In this document: positions 60,138-64,000 of the stretch, in pieces
Layout of the letters: the number at the start of each line of letters is the position of its first letter
Numbering within the stretch: position 1 is the first letter of the stretch
NCBI GenBank assembly: GCA_029953675.1
Contig: JAMWBK010000002.1
Location: 2,604,001 to 2,668,000 of the forward strand
DNA from: Rhodosorus marinus
Lineage: Eukaryota > Rhodophyta > Stylonematophyceae > Stylonematales > Stylonemataceae
Length of the DNA: 64,000 nucleotides
Reading direction: 5' to 3'
Translations under genes and position numbers: made by a program
Notes under the pieces: model-generated
The model's database searches: none
What the model saw: the letters and a program-made list of their open reading frames with translations, nothing else
Told to the model about the DNA's origin: nothing

Positions 60138-63100
60138 TCATGAGTGGGTTTTGGCCTTCTTCGGAGTTAGATAAGAATCAATTGGTCCGGAAGAGCGTTT
60201 TTTGATAGTCTTCTTAACAGACTTTGGGGTCTTTCCTCCCTGCTTCTTCGCCGATTGTGGCGACTTCTTAGGCGTCTTAGTGCTCTTGCCCTTCTTCCCT
60301 TTTGGACTCGCTTCCGATGTATCCTTCGTGTGTTTCAATTTCTTAAGCGGATTTTCACCCTCTTCTTTCTTCCCCCGTGTCGAACTCAAACTCTGTCTCT
60401 GCTTCTTTCGCTGAGCAGCCTTCTCCGCCGCAATAATCTCCTGAAAGCCGCGCCGTAAGAGTGCACGGGACGCGCAAGATTTTTTCAGTGAACCTGATAG
60501 TGGGTGCCGTGATTAGCGTGACAGAATCCTACCTCGTTCTCCTTCTCAATGACTCGGACCAGAATATCCAGCCGTCTCTTGAGCTCAACCGCCGTTCTTG
60601 ATTTAATAAACCAGTTGAAACGAAACTCCGGCGAGCGGCGCACCTCGGCCTTTAATTCCTCCCACCGTCCGTACCCCAACCGATTCACCGCCAGAATCAG
60701 CCAGCGATCCTCCTCTTCAATGAATTGCCTTCCTTTGTTACCACTGTAGGGAATCTCCAATTCCTTGACCGGTTCATCGTATCTGTCTACCTGCACTCGG
60801 AATCCGTTGCATGCTGGAGTCAAAAAATGGCCCTTCCATGTGTGTAAACAGAGCCAATGGACTTCCTACCTTGATATGAAGCGAACGCTCAATCTCCTTC
60901 CTCCGAGCAATTCTCGCCTCGCCTTCCTCAATTGCCTTGACGATTCTGCTCCAGCTCTCAAGCGCGGTGGGAGCTTGTTCCCAAAACACCGCTGCGTACC
61001 TGCGAACTTCATCTGCGTGCTTGGCTTCGCCCATATCGCTGCAGATAGCGTCAAGATCGTCTCTTCCGTGCCTCTCGGAAGCTCTTAAAAACATGTTGAA
61101 GTCCCTTTTGAGCCAATCTGGAAATCCGTCCTTCAGCAATGATTCTCTTTCTTCGACTTTCTCGGGACTCATCGTATATTCAGGCATTGGAGGTTCCTGA
61201 GATAATTTTTCAAGTCGCATAAGTCAGCACAGCTCCCAACGTGTCGCAAGTCCTTGCGTGTAGCAGCTAACCTCTTTTCCTTCTCTAGCCGCTTCCTCGC
61301 ACTTGGCATTAAATTCATCGATAACGGCCTTCTCCTCTTCGTAAAGTTCTCTCAACCGGTTCGTGTTGCAGAACATAAAATCGCTTATCGCTGGCTCCTT
61401 CGGAGGCTTCAATCTTTGCTTGGGCCGTACAATAGTAGTAATTGCTGCGCACGACACAACGGTTGTGTCAGTCTCACAACCAAACTATTGAGCCTCATCA
61501 AACCCACACTGTACCCAATCACGCTTACCTCGACCAGAATCGCGAAAGTACCCATCTTCAGTTCTCGCTCGGCCACGCTTTCCTACATCCAGGAAGAACT
61601 TGTCCGCAATGTTCGCCTTTCCATGGTAGTCGACTCCTTCATACTGATACATCGTGTTCACGTCTCCTCCCAGCTTGAACTGCATTTGGTTGCTACTATC
61701 TGCGTCCTGTAGACCCAGTCGAAGCGGGGATGGCGGAGAGCACGCGCGTTCAGCACTAATCAGATAAATTCCTTCACAGCTGCGAGAAGGATCCTATGCC
61801 ATACCTTCTTGATCGCTTCAGTCATCTCCTTGGTCTTTTCCTCTCCTCGACTGAGGATTCTGTCCAGGTCGATCTCGTCAGTCGACCCCGCGTTGTCGAC
61901 TTTGAAGAAGGAATCTGCCCCATATCGGATCATGTCCAGCAATTCCTCTTTCTGGACCCCTTTCTTGCTCTCCGTCAGACTACCGCTTTGGATAACTAAT
62001 GAGTCGAGGTGTAGCTTCTGCATGGCCTTTCCTAGCACACGCTCTTCCAGAGTATTCTCGCTAATAAGCCGATACACATTCACTGGTTTTTTTTGTCCAA
62101 TACGATGCGCCCTATCCATAGCTTGAAGATCCGCCTATTGAAGCATTATGCGCGATAAAGTTAAATATCTTGTGACCTGCTCAGTCATAATGGAGATTCT
62201 CATACCTGAGGGTTCCAATCCGAGTCGTACAGAATCACAGTATCCGCGGTAGCCAAATTAATCCCCAATCCACCGGCTCTTGTGGATAGCAAGAATACGA
62301 ACTTGTCCGAACCGGGTCTGTTGAACTCTTCGATCTGAGCGTCACGGGATTCGCTGTCCGTCGAACCATCAATTCTGCAGTACTTGAAGCCCCTCATTCT
62401 GTCGCAACAGTAGTCCTCCAGAATGTCCAGGACACGGGTCATCTGACTGAAGACTAGGACACGATGTCCAAGCGGCTTGAGGCGGGTCAAAAGCTTGTCC
62501 AGGAAATTCAACTTTCCGCAGCCCTCAACTAGATGTTCTCCGAAAGGATCCAAGGATCTGTTTTCGCAGGGGGAAGGTACAGCGACGACAAGTAAGGACA
62601 CGATCAAAAGGGGGTCTCCACTTTGGATTCCATACCTGTCTTCGACGCCATCGAAAAGGTAAGGATGGTTGCAACACTTTCTAAGCTGCATAAGAATGTT
62701 CAGAAGGCGGACGCGGTCACCTCCGGTGAAATTGATCGCATCTACATCCTTCTTCAAGATGTTTCTGTAGAGGTCCTCTTGGAGCTTAGTCAGCTTCAAA
62801 TAGAGCACGGTCTCCTTTTTCGGTGGAAGGTCAGTCTCCACATCAGATTTCAAGCGCCGGATCAAGAACGGTCGAAGTACAGCGTGTAACTGGTGCACAA
62901 GCTGCTCAGAGCGACGGGGTACAAGACTTCAGCTTCCAAACCAAAAACTCATCCATGCTCAAGGAGGAAATTTTATCGGCGCACGAGCTTACCTCGTTTT
63001 TAGGCTCTGTTCTATCAGTCCCGGGAGGACCACCTTCAACCGACGAGAACAAGCTGTCAAAGTCGGCGGACGAGGAAAATATGTCTGGCAGTAAGAAGTT

Positions 63101-64000
63101 CAGCAAGGCCCACAATTCGCGGAGATTGTTCTGTAGTGGGGTTCCAGTAATCAGAAGGCGGTTCTCGCTCTCAAACATGCGGACCATTTGGGATAGTATC
63201 TAGAGGTAGAAAAGCGAAGCAAATTAGTATGATCATGTGCCCAAGGCCGGCTCAGAGCATTTGAAAGATGTGCGCACTGAATTCTCGTTTTTGATTCTGT
63301 GCGCCTCATCAATAATCAAATACTTCCATACGAACTTCGAGAGAAGGTTCTTTTCCTTCGTAACCATTTCATAAGAAGTTAGGCACACGTCAAACTTGCC
63401 AGGCATCATCCTGTTCTCCCGCAGGTCCTTCCGCTCTTCCTGATTCCCGTGGAAACGGACAACGCTAATTTCCGGGCACCACCTCTCTATTTCCTTCTCC
63501 CAGTTGCCAAGAGTGCTTTTCGGAACAATAACGAGATGAGGCCCTACACAAAAACGCAAAAGGCATTTCTTCAGGAGATTGTGTGTGGCTACTAGACGAA
63601 AATTCGCTCAAGCGCGATCCCTCCTCGTCGAGCGTTCAGAGATCGGGAGAAACGACCTGGCTCGTTCTCAGGCCGGAACCTCAGGTTTTGATAACGTGCA
63701 CAGCCCAAGCTGGTATGCTGATTAGGCGAACAGCATACCGTTAATTTTCTTATGGAGCCTCAGGAATCCCAGCAGCGAAATGGTTTGCAGAGTTTTCCCC
63801 AACCCCATTTCGTCCGCCAGGATACCGTTCAGGCCTCTTTCGTATAGGCCAATCAGGAAGTTCAACCCCTCAACTTGATAGTTTCTCATCTTTCCTTCGA
63901 TGTTCGCGGGCTGTTCATTAAGCCTGGTAACCTCATCAGTCGATGCTTCGGCCTCGAGTAAAAGCGCATCCTCTTCAGCTTCTGTCATTCGACGGGGTGC
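60138..64000 (-). CDS. ISWI-family chromatin remodelling ATPase (N-terminus outside window)
   Basis: ISWI slides and spaces nucleosomes using ATP. Minus-strand exons 64000-63739 (partial), 63543-63278, 63199-62993, 62901-62636, 62557-62206, 62134-61805, 61706-61529, 61444-61272, 61196-60870, 60790-60533 and 60440-60138 encode 973 residues up to the stop. Helicase motifs in order: [30 protein letters not shown] (motif I), [11 protein letters not shown] (II), [22 protein letters not shown] (III), [43 protein letters not shown] (V) and [10 protein letters not shown] (VI). After them come the HAND, SANT and SLIDE domains ([21 protein letters not shown], then [25 protein letters not shown]) and a Lys/Ser/Pro-rich tail. 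HAND-SANT-SLIDE identifies ISWI rather than CHD or Snf2. The first exon enters the window on a codon boundary; AutoN lies outside. Confidence 0.95.
62558..62635 (-). other. Stop-free, frame-preserving intron of ISWI
   Basis: A 78-nt GT-AG intron (GTATGG to AACAG) open in frame, so the two flanking exons read as one uninterrupted frame. Removal joins LFDGVEDR to SLDPFGEH; retention would add 26 residues ahead of the second RecA-like lobe. Confidence 0.75.

Noticed and set aside
1-64000. tRNA, rRNA, snRNA genes and CRISPR arrays
   Set aside because: Scanned by eye for T-arm/B-box sequences, U6-like starts and regular spacer arrays; none found, though a covariance-model search could find a diverged one.

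Overview
This is a nuclear window from an intron-rich eukaryote of roughly 50% GC. Nearly all conserved genes are split by short GT-AG introns of about 60-200 nt. The gene set is purely eukaryotic: cohesin regulator PDS5, ISWI remodeller, TRAPPC9/Trs120, VPS13, DDI1, cytosolic AsnRS, UDP-glucose dehydrogenase, mitochondrial IF1 and mitochondrial thiolase. A short protein with a plastid-type leader (a Phe near the N-terminus followed by an Arg/Ser/Pro-rich stretch) and an organelle-leader PD-(D/E)XK protein of a type I associate with bacteria suggest a photosynthetic protist, such as a red or glaucophyte alga. That placement is inference; no rRNA or plastid marker is visible.

Layout. 0.5-1.35 kb (+): orphan, probably plastid-targeted protein. 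2.46-7.21 kb (+): PDS5. 8.01-9.93 kb (+): type II NAD(P)H dehydrogenase. 10.17-11.82 kb (-): single-exon PPR protein. 12.36-13.13 kb: degenerate tandem repeat. 13.5-15.1 kb (+): DDI1. 16.5-18.6 kb (+): AsnRS. 18.75-20.56 kb (-): UGDH. 20.6-29.5 kb: long gene-poor tract with possible retroelement debris. 29.6-30.05 kb (+): C2H2 zinc-finger gene with a clear TATA box. 30.1-34.0 kb: gene-poor. 34.0-38.7 kb (+): TRAPPC9. 39.1-39.7 kb (-): IF1-like. 40.77-49.5 kb (-): VPS13. 50.5-51.3 kb (-): acidic nuclear-type orphan. 53.3-53.96 kb (-): small membrane protein. 55.56-56.74 kb (-): PD-(D/E)XK nuclease-like protein. 57.7-59.85 kb (+): acetyl-CoA acetyltransferase. 60.1 kb to the window edge (-): ISWI, N-terminus cut off.

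Exon structures were built by hand by joining GT-AG (twice GC-AG) junctions that keep both the reading frame and the family's conserved residues; lengths and phases close exactly for every multi-exon gene listed. The genes do not form an operon or pathway cluster. The shared themes are chromatin (PDS5, ISWI), membrane and lipid traffic (TRAPPC9, VPS13), mitochondrial energy metabolism (NDH-2, IF1, thiolase) and proteostasis or translation (DDI1, AsnRS).

Noteworthy points: two GC-AG introns with the same perfect GCAAGT donor; two frame-preserving, stop-free introns; a strand-specific G/T-rich, C-poor leader before most start codons; a 17-bp perfect hairpin; a roughly 0.8 kb degenerate minisatellite; and a TRAPPC9 junction where a strong donor competes with a conserved motif.
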